The notes under the pieces were generated by a model. That model saw nothing but the letters and a program-made list of their open reading frames with translations, had not been told where the DNA came from and searched no databases. DNA of 9,328 nt from UBA3071 sp965369635. GTDB lineage: Bacteria > Chloroflexota > Anaerolineae > UBA3071. The stretch lies in contig CBDURC010000122.1 of the NCBI GenBank assembly GCA_965369635.1, positions 1 to 9,328 of the forward strand. Reading direction: 5' to 3'. Both the position numbers and the translations under genes were made by a program. Below, in pieces: positions 1 through 5,601 of this stretch (its first letter is position 1; every line of letters starts with the position of its first letter).

Positions 1-713
1 AGCTCCTCGACGACCACGAAGATCATCGCACCGGCGGCGAAGGCCAGGGCGTAGGGCAGGATGGGGCGCATGGCTATCACCGCCAATGCCCCGAGCACCC
101 CCGCGATGGGCTCAACCACTCCAGACAACTGCCCATACCAGAAGCTCTTCAGCCGGCTCATGCCCTCTCGGCGGAGAGGTATCGAAACGGCTGCGCCCTC
201 GGGGAAGTTCTGAATGCCGATACCTAATGCCAAGGCCATGGCCCCCGCCAGGGAAGCGGCAGGCAAGCCCGCAGCCACGGCGCCAAATGCCACTCCCACC
301 GCCAGCCCTTCTGGTATGTTGTGTAACGTTATCGCCAGCACCAGAAGAATGCTCTTGTGCCAGCTTGTCTTGATGCCCTCAGCCTCTTCTGTGGGCAATC
401 CCAGATGCAGGTGGGGCAGTATCTTGTCCACGAGCCAGAGGAACGCGCCGCCCAGCAGGAACCCCGCTGTCGCTGGAACCCATGCTGGCAGAGAGGATGC
501 CTCGGCCATCTCTATGGCCGGGGCCAAGAGTGACCAGAAGCTGGCGGCGATCATGACTCCGGCAGCAAAACCCAGCATACCATTGAGGACTTTCCTGTCA
601 ATGCTCCTGAAGAAGAAGACCAGCCCCGCCCCCAGGGCAGTGACGAACCAGGTGAAACCTGTGGCCACCAGTGCCTGCACTATGGGGTTAAGGTTCTCAA
701 ACCATATCACCAT
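1..713 (-). CDS. ZIP family metal transporter, 3' end off the window
   Basis: Inner-membrane divalent metal (Zn, Fe, Mn) uptake or homeostasis protein of the ZIP superfamily, nearest to the GufA/ZupT branch. 237 complete codons are visible and the stop lies beyond the left edge. The reading frame starts at an ATG at 713 preceded by AAGGAG six bases upstream. Hydrophobic segments alternate throughout. The two family signatures are present: HNIPEG at residues 131-136 (TM4) and QNFPEG at 168-173 (TM5), whose His, Asn and Glu side chains form the binuclear metal site in characterised ZIPs. A conserved EP pair sits at 201-202, and acidic residues 236-237 fall in the next-to-last helix. A short His-containing loop (HLHLG, about 101-105) precedes TM4, as is common in ZIPs. 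It is separated by 409 nt from the upstream cytochrome gene, so it may be a separate transcription unit. The family call is secure; the metal is not. Confidence 0.93.
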   Translation of the reverse strand, partial: MVIWFENLNPIVQALVATGFTWFVTALGAGLVFFFRSIDRKVLNGMLGFAAGVMIAASFWSLLAPAIEMAEASSLPAWVPATAGFLLGGAFLWLVDKILPHLHLGLPTEEAEGIKTSWHKSILLVLAITLHNIPEGLAVGVAFGAVAAGLPAASLAGAMALALGIGIQNFPEGAAVSIPLRREGMSRLKSFWYGQLSGVVEPIAGVLGALAVIAMRPILPYALAFAAGAMIFVVVEE

Positions 714-1122
714 CCTAATCTCCTTGTCAAGTACTGCTCAGCGGCCAGGGCCGCCTAATGCTCGCCCCGCTTGGGGCGGGGCTCGCCGCCGCGCAGGTGC
801 TCCACTCCCTCACCGCTCTCCAACCGGGCTCAGGGATGGCGACGGCCCGTGGAACGATCAGCACCCGCGTTGCTGCCCAGGCGAGAGCGCCCGTGTCGTC
901 GTCCACCTCCGGCGCCAGCAGTTTCACCGGGTTGCTGCCCTGTCCCTAGCAGAGCGCCCATAGTGCTCGTGCCCTTGGCCGGTGGGCATGGCCATCACGT
1001 CCTCTCGAATGCCGCGATGGATACAATGGATACAGATGATACCCTCACCTGGGTGATCTCTTTGGGGATTGCGATCCCGCTCTTGCTGCGGGCAAAGGGC
1101 TGCTGATGCGTCTGGTCAGACA
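714..1122. other. non-coding spacer with several small palindromes
   Basis: I see no credible gene in these 409 nt: frames on both strands are short, lack ribosome binding sites and resemble no family I know. The stretch next to the cytochrome stop holds a run of small perfect palindromes: 1110-1121 (5-bp arms), 1076-1092 (5-bp arms, 7-nt loop), 1065-1078 (5-bp arms, 4-nt loop, sharing three bases with the previous one so that only one can form), and 1045-1056 (5-bp arms). A 9-nt unit ATGGATACA is tandemly duplicated at 1017-1034. Near the transporter there are two GC hairpins (741-754 and 764-782). None is followed by a U-tract, so none is a clear intrinsic terminator. It could be an mRNA-processing spacer or a decayed gene. 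Confidence 0.5.
764..782. repeat. GC-rich hairpin
   Basis: Arms GCCCCGC (764-770) and GCGGGGC (776-782) pair perfectly over 7 bp around a 5-nt loop. It lies about 50 nt upstream of the transporter start and resembles the hairpin at 8248-8266. No U-tract follows on either strand, so I do not call it a terminator. Confidence 0.55.
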
Positions 1123-1473
1123 CTATTGTGGATACGTCTCTGCCAGGTATTGGATGACCGCTGTCTGCTCTTTCTGGCTGAGTTGGGTGCCCTTCTTCAC
1201 CATGCGCTCCACGTTCGCTTTCCACCCTGCCTCCGTCTTCCTGGCCCGTTCCACGCGCCCCAGGCCATGGCATTCCGTGCATCGCTCTTGAACCAAAGCC
1301 TGGCCGTCAAGCGCGGGCAGAAGTTCCTTGGTGGCGGGAGCCTCTGTTGGCGTTGGCGCTTGGGTGTCTGGAGTGTCCACCTGTTGTTGACCCGTAGCGC
1401 AAGCGGCTATGAGTGATCCCCCCAGCAGAATCAGGAAAGCCACGGTCAGTGCGGCAATCATACCTTTGCTCAT
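1123..1473 (-). CDS. monohaem c-type cytochrome lipoprotein
   Basis: Small lipid-anchored electron carrier of the outer face of the cytoplasmic membrane, 116 aa. The ATG at 1473 is chosen because GGGAGGG lies just upstream; a TTG at 1488 in the same frame overlaps that site and is rejected. Residues 1-24 form a signal peptide ending in the lipobox IAAC, which puts the lipidated Cys at 25. A Pro/Thr/Ala-rich linker (about 32-48) follows, then a single haem c motif CTECH at 65-69. Met91 in the RMVKKG segment is the likely sixth iron ligand. The C-terminal helix (about 99-116) is typical of class I cytochromes c. The gene is last in the hydrogenase cluster, 39 nt after the four-helix membrane protein, which suggests it exchanges electrons with that protein. 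Haem attachment is clear; the redox partner is inferred. Confidence 0.9.
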   Translation of the reverse strand: MSKGMIAALTVAFLILLGGSLIAACATGQQQVDTPDTQAPTPTEAPATKELLPALDGQALVQERCTECHGLGRVERARKTEAGWKANVERMVKKGTQLSQKEQTAVIQYLAETYPQ

Positions 1474-1512
1474 TTCATCCCTCCCCAATCATCTGTAGGT
1501 CGAAAGGCCCGA

Positions 1513-1920
1513 TCAGGCCATTTCAACGAAGTACCACAGCGCGCTGGCGACGAATGTGCCCAGGATCAGCAAGCCCGCTGCTGTCCCCAAAGCCAGCGTG
1601 AAGCGCAGGTGGCGACGGAATCGATTAGTGATCACGGCTTTCAGAAGCAAGGCCAGGATCGCCAGCCCGCCCATCGCTGCGTGGGCCAGCACGCGCGGTG
1701 GGTAGTACGCGTATCTCTCACCAAAGACGCACATCAGCGCCACAGCCGGTGCCAAGACCAGCGCGGCGATGCCGCCCCAGCGGTGCCACTGTCGCAGCTG
1801 CTTCTTGTCAATGGGCAACAGATGCACATAGCCCCGCATCTGCGCCATGCCCAACGCTTGTACCACGGCCACGGCCAAGATCAGGGTGGTCGCGAGCGAT
1901 TTCAACATCTCCAGTGACAT
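1513..1920 (-). CDS. four-helix membrane protein, probable b-type cytochrome
   Basis: A 135-aa integral membrane protein with four predicted helices at roughly 6-28, 49-66, 77-97 and 108-131. Four histidines lie at or near helix ends: H33, H46, H80 and H104. This pattern suits one or two b haems, as in small cytochrome b561-like or DUF-type haem membrane proteins, but I cannot name the family with certainty. Short basic loops (RQWHRW at 43-48, RFRRHLR at 100-106) indicate cytoplasmic sides. The start ATG at 1920 has only a weak GAGGGG upstream. It follows the hydrogenase large subunit by 32 nt and precedes the c-type lipoprotein by 39 nt. That context suggests a membrane anchor or quinone-side electron link between the soluble hydrogenase and the periplasmic cytochrome; this role is inference. 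Confidence 0.75.
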   Translation of the reverse strand: MSLEMLKSLATTLILAVAVVQALGMAQMRGYVHLLPIDKKQLRQWHRWGGIAALVLAPAVALMCVFGERYAYYPPRVLAHAAMGGLAILALLLKAVITNRFRRHLRFTLALGTAAGLLILGTFVASALWYFVEMA

Positions 1921-1952
1921 TTCGAGCTGCCCCTCTCATCTCTCCAATGTTC

Positions 1953-3263
1953 TCAATGCGTCGCACAGGCGATGCAGGGATCGAAGGCCCGCACAACCCG
2001 TCCCACGGCGCGCTCCAGCTCCATGTCCACTCGCTCGGCGGTGACGTAGCGCCTGGCCGCGACGCGCAACGCCCGCTCGATGGCCAGCGTGTTATGTACC
2101 GTGGGGATGATAAACTTCGCCTCGGCAATGAGGCCCTTCTCGATGCGGTAGTGGTGGATCAGGGGACCGCGCGGCGCTTCTACCAGGCCGTATCCTTCCC
2201 CATCGCGCGGCGTATAGGGGATGGCGGTGTCTTCCCGGTCGAGCGGTTCGGCCAGGATTTCCATCGCCCACTCCAGTGCGTAGACCAGCTCAATGCCCCG
2301 CGCCAGGTCGAAGAGCATGATGGCGTGGGCCGGCCGTCCAAACGCTTCGCGGAAGCGCGCCAGATACTCGTCGGCGAGCGGGGTGCCCATACAGACCGCC
2401 ATGTTGATGCGCGCCAGGCTGTTGGCTCGCATCACCTCCCCCTCGTAACTGGTCTGGCCGGCGTAGCTGTAGTCGGTTTCCTGATAGGTGAGGTGGGCAC
2501 GGAACTCACGCGCGGGGAAGCGGGCGCGCACGACACCGGCGGGACACATCACACGGATGACGTCGCCATAGTAGTTGGGGCGGCAATCGGCGACGGCGGC
2601 GATGTAACAGGCCGGCGCGTCGTCGCCCCAGGTACCGATACGCTCCCCCATCGCCAGCGACATCGCCCAGTAATCATCGAATAGCTCGCAGGCGATGGGC
2701 AACGCCTCAGCCAGTTCCGCGCCCATGGCCTCGGCCTGCTCTGGCCCAATGCCGCTGGTCACCCCGCCGACGACCGCTTTGACGGGGTGGATGAACTGCC
2801 CGCCCGCCGTGGTGATCAGATCGGTGCCCGCTTTGCGCACCCGCAGCGCCCGCATGGCGATCCTGGCATTGACTTGCTCTGAGCCTTCCTCGGCGAGCGG
2901 GAAGATACTGGCGAGACCGAGGCGGTCCGGCATGGTGAAGATGAACAACGACGTGGCCTGGTTCTGGACGATCTGGCCGAGCAACAGCAGTTCGCGGATC
3001 TTGAGCGCCAGCGGAGGCGGCGTGATGCCGTAGGCATCCTCCAGGGCCTTGACGGCCGCCACGTGATGCGCCGTGGAGCAGACGCCGCAAATGCGTGGCG
3101 TGATCACCGGCATCTGCTCCGCTGGCGCACCCTGCACGAAGTACTCGAAGCCACGGAACTCCATTGCCTTGAAGTGGGCGGAGATGACCTCTCCGGCCCG
3201 CACTTCGATGACCACCTGGGCATGCCCTTCGATGCGGCTGAGCGGGAAGGTCAAGGTTGGCAT
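1953..3263 (-). CDS. [NiFe] hydrogenase large (catalytic) subunit, group 3-like, no C-terminal extension
   Basis: Catalytic subunit that binds the Ni-Fe(CN)2CO centre and interconverts H2 with protons and electrons; 436 aa, cytoplasmic. The L1 motif RIEGH is at 10-14 and the L2 motif RICGVC at 57-62 (Ni ligands C59 and C62). The terminal motif DPCIACATH is at 428-436 (Ni ligands C430 and C433). The overall length and motif spelling resemble MvhA/F420-non-reducing and sulfhydrogenase alpha subunits (group 3). The stop codon follows H436 directly, so the peptide normally removed by a maturation protease is missing. The ATG at 3263 is one base after the small-subunit TGA and lacks a clear ribosome binding site, so translation is probably coupled. 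Subgroup is uncertain: group 3c or 3b by motif, with none of the usual partner subunits nearby. Confidence 0.95.
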   Translation of the reverse strand: MPTLTFPLSRIEGHAQVVIEVRAGEVISAHFKAMEFRGFEYFVQGAPAEQMPVITPRICGVCSTAHHVAAVKALEDAYGITPPPLALKIRELLLLGQIVQNQATSLFIFTMPDRLGLASIFPLAEEGSEQVNARIAMRALRVRKAGTDLITTAGGQFIHPVKAVVGGVTSGIGPEQAEAMGAELAEALPIACELFDDYWAMSLAMGERIGTWGDDAPACYIAAVADCRPNYYGDVIRVMCPAGVVRARFPAREFRAHLTYQETDYSYAGQTSYEGEVMRANSLARINMAVCMGTPLADEYLARFREAFGRPAHAIMLFDLARGIELVYALEWAMEILAEPLDREDTAIPYTPRDGEGYGLVEAPRGPLIHHYRIEKGLIAEAKFIIPTVHNTLAIERALRVAARRYVTAERVDMELERAVGRVVRAFDPCIACATH

Positions 3264-3264
3264 C

Positions 3265-4128
3265 TCACAACACTTTCTCTTTCGGCCTAGGCGGTCGCCC
3301 CGTGCCAGCGTAGTCGGCGAACTGGAAAAGGAAGAGTGCCAGTTGTGGGGAACGCAGCGCAGCCTGGATCTCCTCAGCCGGGATGTCGGTCATGGCGGCG
3401 AAGACGCGTTGGATGTTGGTCAACCACTTGCTCGACGCCTTCTCGATAAGGGCGTCCGATGGCCCGCGGCAACCCACGCACGGATGCCCGGCGCGGGTGC
3501 AGGGAGCTCGGCAGCCGCCGCGGGTCGAGGAGCCGACGCAGAGGTAGCCCTGGTTGATGAGGCAGATGTCGGGCAGGACCTCTCCCTGTTGGAAGCCGAT
3601 CAGGCCGGTGGGGCGCATATCCTTGAGCTTCTTGCGGCCGCACTCCTGGCAGATGGTCTTGCTGGCTTTGAAGTCGGAGGGCCGGAAGAGCACGGCCATA
3701 AAGAGTTCCGGCGTCGGCGGGCAGCCCGGCAGGTAGCGGTCAACGGCCACCACACTATCCACGGGACGGACCTTGGGCAGCAGCCGAGGCAGGTGACGTC
3801 GCTCTGCCGCGGCGAGAAAGAGCTCGCGCACCTCATCGCGGTCGCCCAGGTTGGCCACGCCGCCGGAGATGGCGCAGGTCCCGACGGCCACCACCTGCCG
3901 CGCCTGCTGGGCCGCCCGCCGCAGGTTGTAGAGGTCCTCATCGGTGCGCACGCCGCCGCTCACCAGCAGCACGTCCACCTCCGGCACGTCGTAGGCCGAG
4001 ATGACCAGCGGCATGTAGACCAGCCTGTAGCGGTCCAGCCATGCTTCGGCGTTGAGGAGCGACACCTCGCAGCCGGCGCATCCGGAAAGTTGCAGCACGG
4101 CAAACCGGATCATCTCTTCCTGTGGCAT
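3265..4128 (-). CDS. [NiFe] hydrogenase small (Fe-S) subunit, MvhG-like
   Basis: Electron-transfer subunit pairing with the downstream large subunit; 287 aa from the ATG at 4128. An in-frame ATG at 4113 is an alternative, and a TTG at 4137 is less likely. No Tat signal is present, so the enzyme is cytoplasmic. The proximal [4Fe-4S] ligands are C17 and C20 (SGCAGCEVSLL), C85 (GTCAISGG) and C136 (PGCPP). Eight further cysteines (160, 163, 189, 197, 206, 210, 217, 220) would hold two more [4Fe-4S] clusters, as in MvhG/FrhG. The last four lie in the dense CVGSSTRGGC and HPCVGC region. The gene starts 19 nt after the korB stop and is followed after one base by the large subunit. Proximity to korB hints that KorAB electrons reach this subunit; no ferredoxin gene is in view. 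Confidence 0.93.
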   Translation of the reverse strand: MPQEEMIRFAVLQLSGCAGCEVSLLNAEAWLDRYRLVYMPLVISAYDVPEVDVLLVSGGVRTDEDLYNLRRAAQQARQVVAVGTCAISGGVANLGDRDEVRELFLAAAERRHLPRLLPKVRPVDSVVAVDRYLPGCPPTPELFMAVLFRPSDFKASKTICQECGRKKLKDMRPTGLIGFQQGEVLPDICLINQGYLCVGSSTRGGCRAPCTRAGHPCVGCRGPSDALIEKASSKWLTNIQRVFAAMTDIPAEEIQAALRSPQLALFLFQFADYAGTGRPPRPKEKVL

Positions 4129-4147
4129 GGCATTCAATCAGTCGGCG

Positions 4148-5017
4148 TTATTTGAGCTCCGCCTGCAGCTCCTCTATCTGCTCCGGTCGCAGCTTCTCCA
4201 GCGGCTGCTTCACTAGCGGGCCGGCTTGCAGTGCCGGCACCTGCTCCTCGTACGTGGGCACACCCTCCACACGATAGAAAACCCCGATGGGAATGCGCTC
4301 TCCCCACTCGTAGGCCTTCTCCCAGGCGGCGGTCTTGTCCGTCACGTCGTGATCGGTCTCTCCTAACTTGTACACACGCGGCTTGTAGAAATCGTAGGCG
4401 CTGGCCCGGTTGAAGGTCACGCAGGGCTGGAGCACGTCCACCAGTGCATAGCCTTCATGGTGTAGGGCCTCGCCGATGAGCCAGGCCAGATGACGCAACT
4501 CGCCGGGATAGCCACGGGCGACAAAGGTAGCGCCGGCGGCGATAGCCAGCCCAAGAGGCGGCACCGCTCGGTCAATGGCTCCTTCTGGTGATGTGGGGGT
4601 GCGCATGCCGACGTCGCTGGTTGGGGAGTACTGCCCCTTGGTCAACCCGTAGACCCGGTTGTTCTGCACGACGTCCACGAAGCCGATGTTGCGGCGGACG
4701 GCGTGCATCATGTGGCCCAGGCCCATGCCGTAGCCGTCGCCGTCGCCGTGCACGGTCATGATCTTGATCCCGTGGTTGGCCAGTCTGGCCCCGGTGGCCA
4801 CCGGCAGGGAGCGTCCGTGAATGGTGTGGAACCCGTTCACCTTCATGTAGTGCGGCAATTTGCTGCCACAGCCGATGCCGGTGAAGATGACGATTTCATG
4901 GGGCGCGATGCCCCGCTCTGCCAGGGCCATCTTGATACCGTTCAGAATGCCGTGATTGCCACATCCGATGCACCAGGTGGGTTCCGCTCCTCCTGCAAAG
5001 TCCTTGCGAGTGACCAT
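4148..5017 (-). CDS. korB: 2-oxoacid:acceptor (ferredoxin) oxidoreductase subunit beta
   Basis: Thiamine-diphosphate and Fe-S subunit of a 2-oxoacid:ferredoxin oxidoreductase, which converts a 2-oxoacid plus CoA to acyl-CoA and CO2 while reducing a low-potential acceptor. 289 aa. The WCIGCG motif at 15-20 supplies C16 and C19; with C50 (GIGCG) and C199 (LQPCVTFN) these match the four [4Fe-4S] ligands of two-subunit enzymes of the Sulfolobus type. The ThDP/Mg site is GDGDG at 91-95 followed by the RRN at 108-110 and NNRVYGLTKGQ at 119-129. The ATG at 5017 follows GGAGGT at good spacing. It is normally adjacent to its alpha partner, but here 568 nt with a four-helix-bundle gene separate them. 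The substrate (2-oxoglutarate, pyruvate or a broad range) cannot be read from the sequence. Confidence 0.95.
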   Translation of the reverse strand: MVTRKDFAGGAEPTWCIGCGNHGILNGIKMALAERGIAPHEIVIFTGIGCGSKLPHYMKVNGFHTIHGRSLPVATGARLANHGIKIMTVHGDGDGYGMGLGHMMHAVRRNIGFVDVVQNNRVYGLTKGQYSPTSDVGMRTPTSPEGAIDRAVPPLGLAIAAGATFVARGYPGELRHLAWLIGEALHHEGYALVDVLQPCVTFNRASAYDFYKPRVYKLGETDHDVTDKTAAWEKAYEWGERIPIGVFYRVEGVPTYEEQVPALQAGPLVKQPLEKLRPEQIEELQAELK

Positions 5018-5041
5018 CGTGTCATACCTCCGTTCGGGCTT

Positions 5042-5124
5042 GGAGTCTAGAGTTTGGAGTTCTGAGTTTTGGGTTTCGAGTTCAACTCAAAACTCCAAAC
5101 TCAGAACTCGAAACCCGCAACCCA
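5042..5124. repeat. heptamer inverted array A (GAGTTNN units)
   Basis: An imperfect palindrome centred on 5083 (GAGTTCAACTC at 5078-5088) with arms of about 41 nt. Each arm consists of about six head-to-tail 7-nt units with consensus GAGTTNN (GAGTTCT, GAGTTTG, GAGTTTT, GGGTTTC and similar), inverted in the opposite arm. Pairing by hand, most positions match over about 35 bp. The array starts directly after the stop codon of the four-helix-bundle gene (5128) and ends shortly before the korB ribosome binding site. Confidence 0.85.
5073..5114. repeat. 42-nt direct repeat, copy 1
   Basis: Base-for-base identical to 5558-5599, in the same orientation, beginning GTTTCGAGTTCAACTC and ending GAACTCGAAAC. 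It covers the centre and one arm of array A. The sequences on either side differ at once. Confidence 0.93.
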
Positions 5125-5127
5125 AAA

Positions 5128-5517
5128 CTACTTGTACTTCGCTCCTTTGATGGGCGATTTCCGCAAGTAGGCGATGAAGCCGCCGATGAGACGCATTGTC
5201 TCGTCGCACAGTTTGTAACCCTTGTCGAATTGCTCTGGCGCAATGTACTCTTGGTCAAGAGCAATATACAACTGGGATTGCACTTCGCCGGCTGACGATT
5301 TGGCGATGGAGAGGAACTGAACAAACTCAGCCCGTCCACCTCGCTCGAAGCCCTCGGCGATGTTGGACATGACTGAGACGGCGGCTCTACGGATCTGGTT
5401 CTTCAGACCGGAATCGCGGGCAAATGGCTTCTGTCTGGTGAGAGCGTAGACGAAGTTCGTCAGTTCTCGCGCCTTCTGCCAGCCCTGAATGTCCTCGTAC
5501 CGCTCAATAGTAGCCAT
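5128..5517 (-). CDS. four-helix-bundle protein (23S rRNA IVP / Avd-like family)
   Basis: A 129-aa soluble helical protein of the four helix bundle (23S rRNA intervening-sequence protein, PF05635/TIGR02436-like) family. Members form pentameric barrels; relatives include Avd, the reverse-transcriptase partner of diversity-generating retroelements. The family core is clear: RRAAVSVMSNIAEGF at 43-57 (usually RAAVSIPANIAEG), EFVQFLSIAKSSAGEVQSQL at 64-83 on helix 3, and an LDQEYI turn at 87-92. The highly basic tail (KSPIKGAKYK) suggests nucleic-acid contact. The ATG at 5517 has AGGAGG five bases upstream. Codons such as ATT, GCT, AGA and CAA are commoner than in neighbouring genes. It lies inside the kor operon between two heptamer arrays. 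It has no known part in 2-oxoacid or H2 metabolism; its molecular role is unknown. Confidence 0.9.
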   Translation of the reverse strand: MATIERYEDIQGWQKARELTNFVYALTRQKPFARDSGLKNQIRRAAVSVMSNIAEGFERGGRAEFVQFLSIAKSSAGEVQSQLYIALDQEYIAPEQFDKGYKLCDETMRLIGGFIAYLRKSPIKGAKYK

Positions 5518-5534
5518 CGGTCCTCCTGGACAAT

Positions 5535-5601
5535 GGAGTTTCGAGTTTGTATTCTGAGTTTCGAGTTCAACTCAAAACTCCAAACTCAGAACTCGAAACT
5601 C
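5535..5601. repeat. heptamer inverted array B (GAGTTNN units)
   Basis: An imperfect palindrome centred on 5568, built from the same 7-nt GAGTTNN units as array A. One arm (5568-5601) is identical to the matching arm of array A. The other (5535-5567) has different unit choices and one 6-nt interruption (about 5550-5555). It lies just upstream of the four-helix-bundle ribosome binding site and overlaps the last codons and stop of korA. Confidence 0.85.
5558..5599. repeat. 42-nt direct repeat, copy 2
   Basis: Identical to 5073-5114 and 485 nt away from it. The korA stop codon (5586-5588) lies inside this copy. Recombination between the two copies would delete the four-helix-bundle gene and leave korA ending in the same residues about 83 nt before korB. 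Confidence 0.93.

Larger units (their letters stand above)
5042..5601 (-). mobile_element. putative inserted cassette: array - four-helix-bundle gene - array
   Basis: The four-helix-bundle gene is tightly bracketed by two related heptamer arrays that share an identical 42-nt core in direct orientation (5073-5114 and 5558-5599), and the whole block sits between korA and korB. The gene uses more A/T-ending codons than its neighbours. These points suggest a unit that arrived as a block. No transposase, recombinase or reverse transcriptase is encoded inside it, so any movement would be in trans. The outer limits are approximate, and no target-site duplication is obvious. Confidence 0.45.

Noticed and set aside
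725..730. Minus-strand TTGACA resembling a -35 box
   Set aside because: It abuts the transporter ribosome binding site, so transcription would start inside the gene; chance match.
727..927. 66-codon minus-strand open frame between cytochrome and transporter
   Set aside because: No ribosome binding site and no similarity that I recognise; runs through GC hairpins. Treated as non-coding.
214..963. Plus-strand open frame opposite the ZIP transporter
   Set aside because: The minus strand carries the HNIPEG and QNFPEG signatures and a good ribosome binding site; this frame is its shadow.
1017..1106. 29-codon plus-strand frame with a hydrophobic stretch
   Set aside because: Begins in a duplicated 9-nt unit, has no ribosome binding site, and overlaps several palindromes.
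1698..2684. Long plus-strand open frame opposite the hydrogenase large subunit and 4TM gene
   Set aside because: Low-complexity, family-less translation antisense to genes with clear motifs; a shadow of GC-rich coding DNA.
3073..4155. 360-codon plus-strand open frame opposite the hydrogenase small subunit
   Set aside because: Antisense to a gene with twelve placed cysteines; no recognisable domain.
5128..5517. Diversity-generating retroelement
   Set aside because: The Avd-like gene is present, but no reverse transcriptase, template/variable repeat pair or target protein is in the window.
5042..5601. CRISPR array
   Set aside because: Repeats are contiguous 7-nt units in inverted arms with no spacers and no cas genes.
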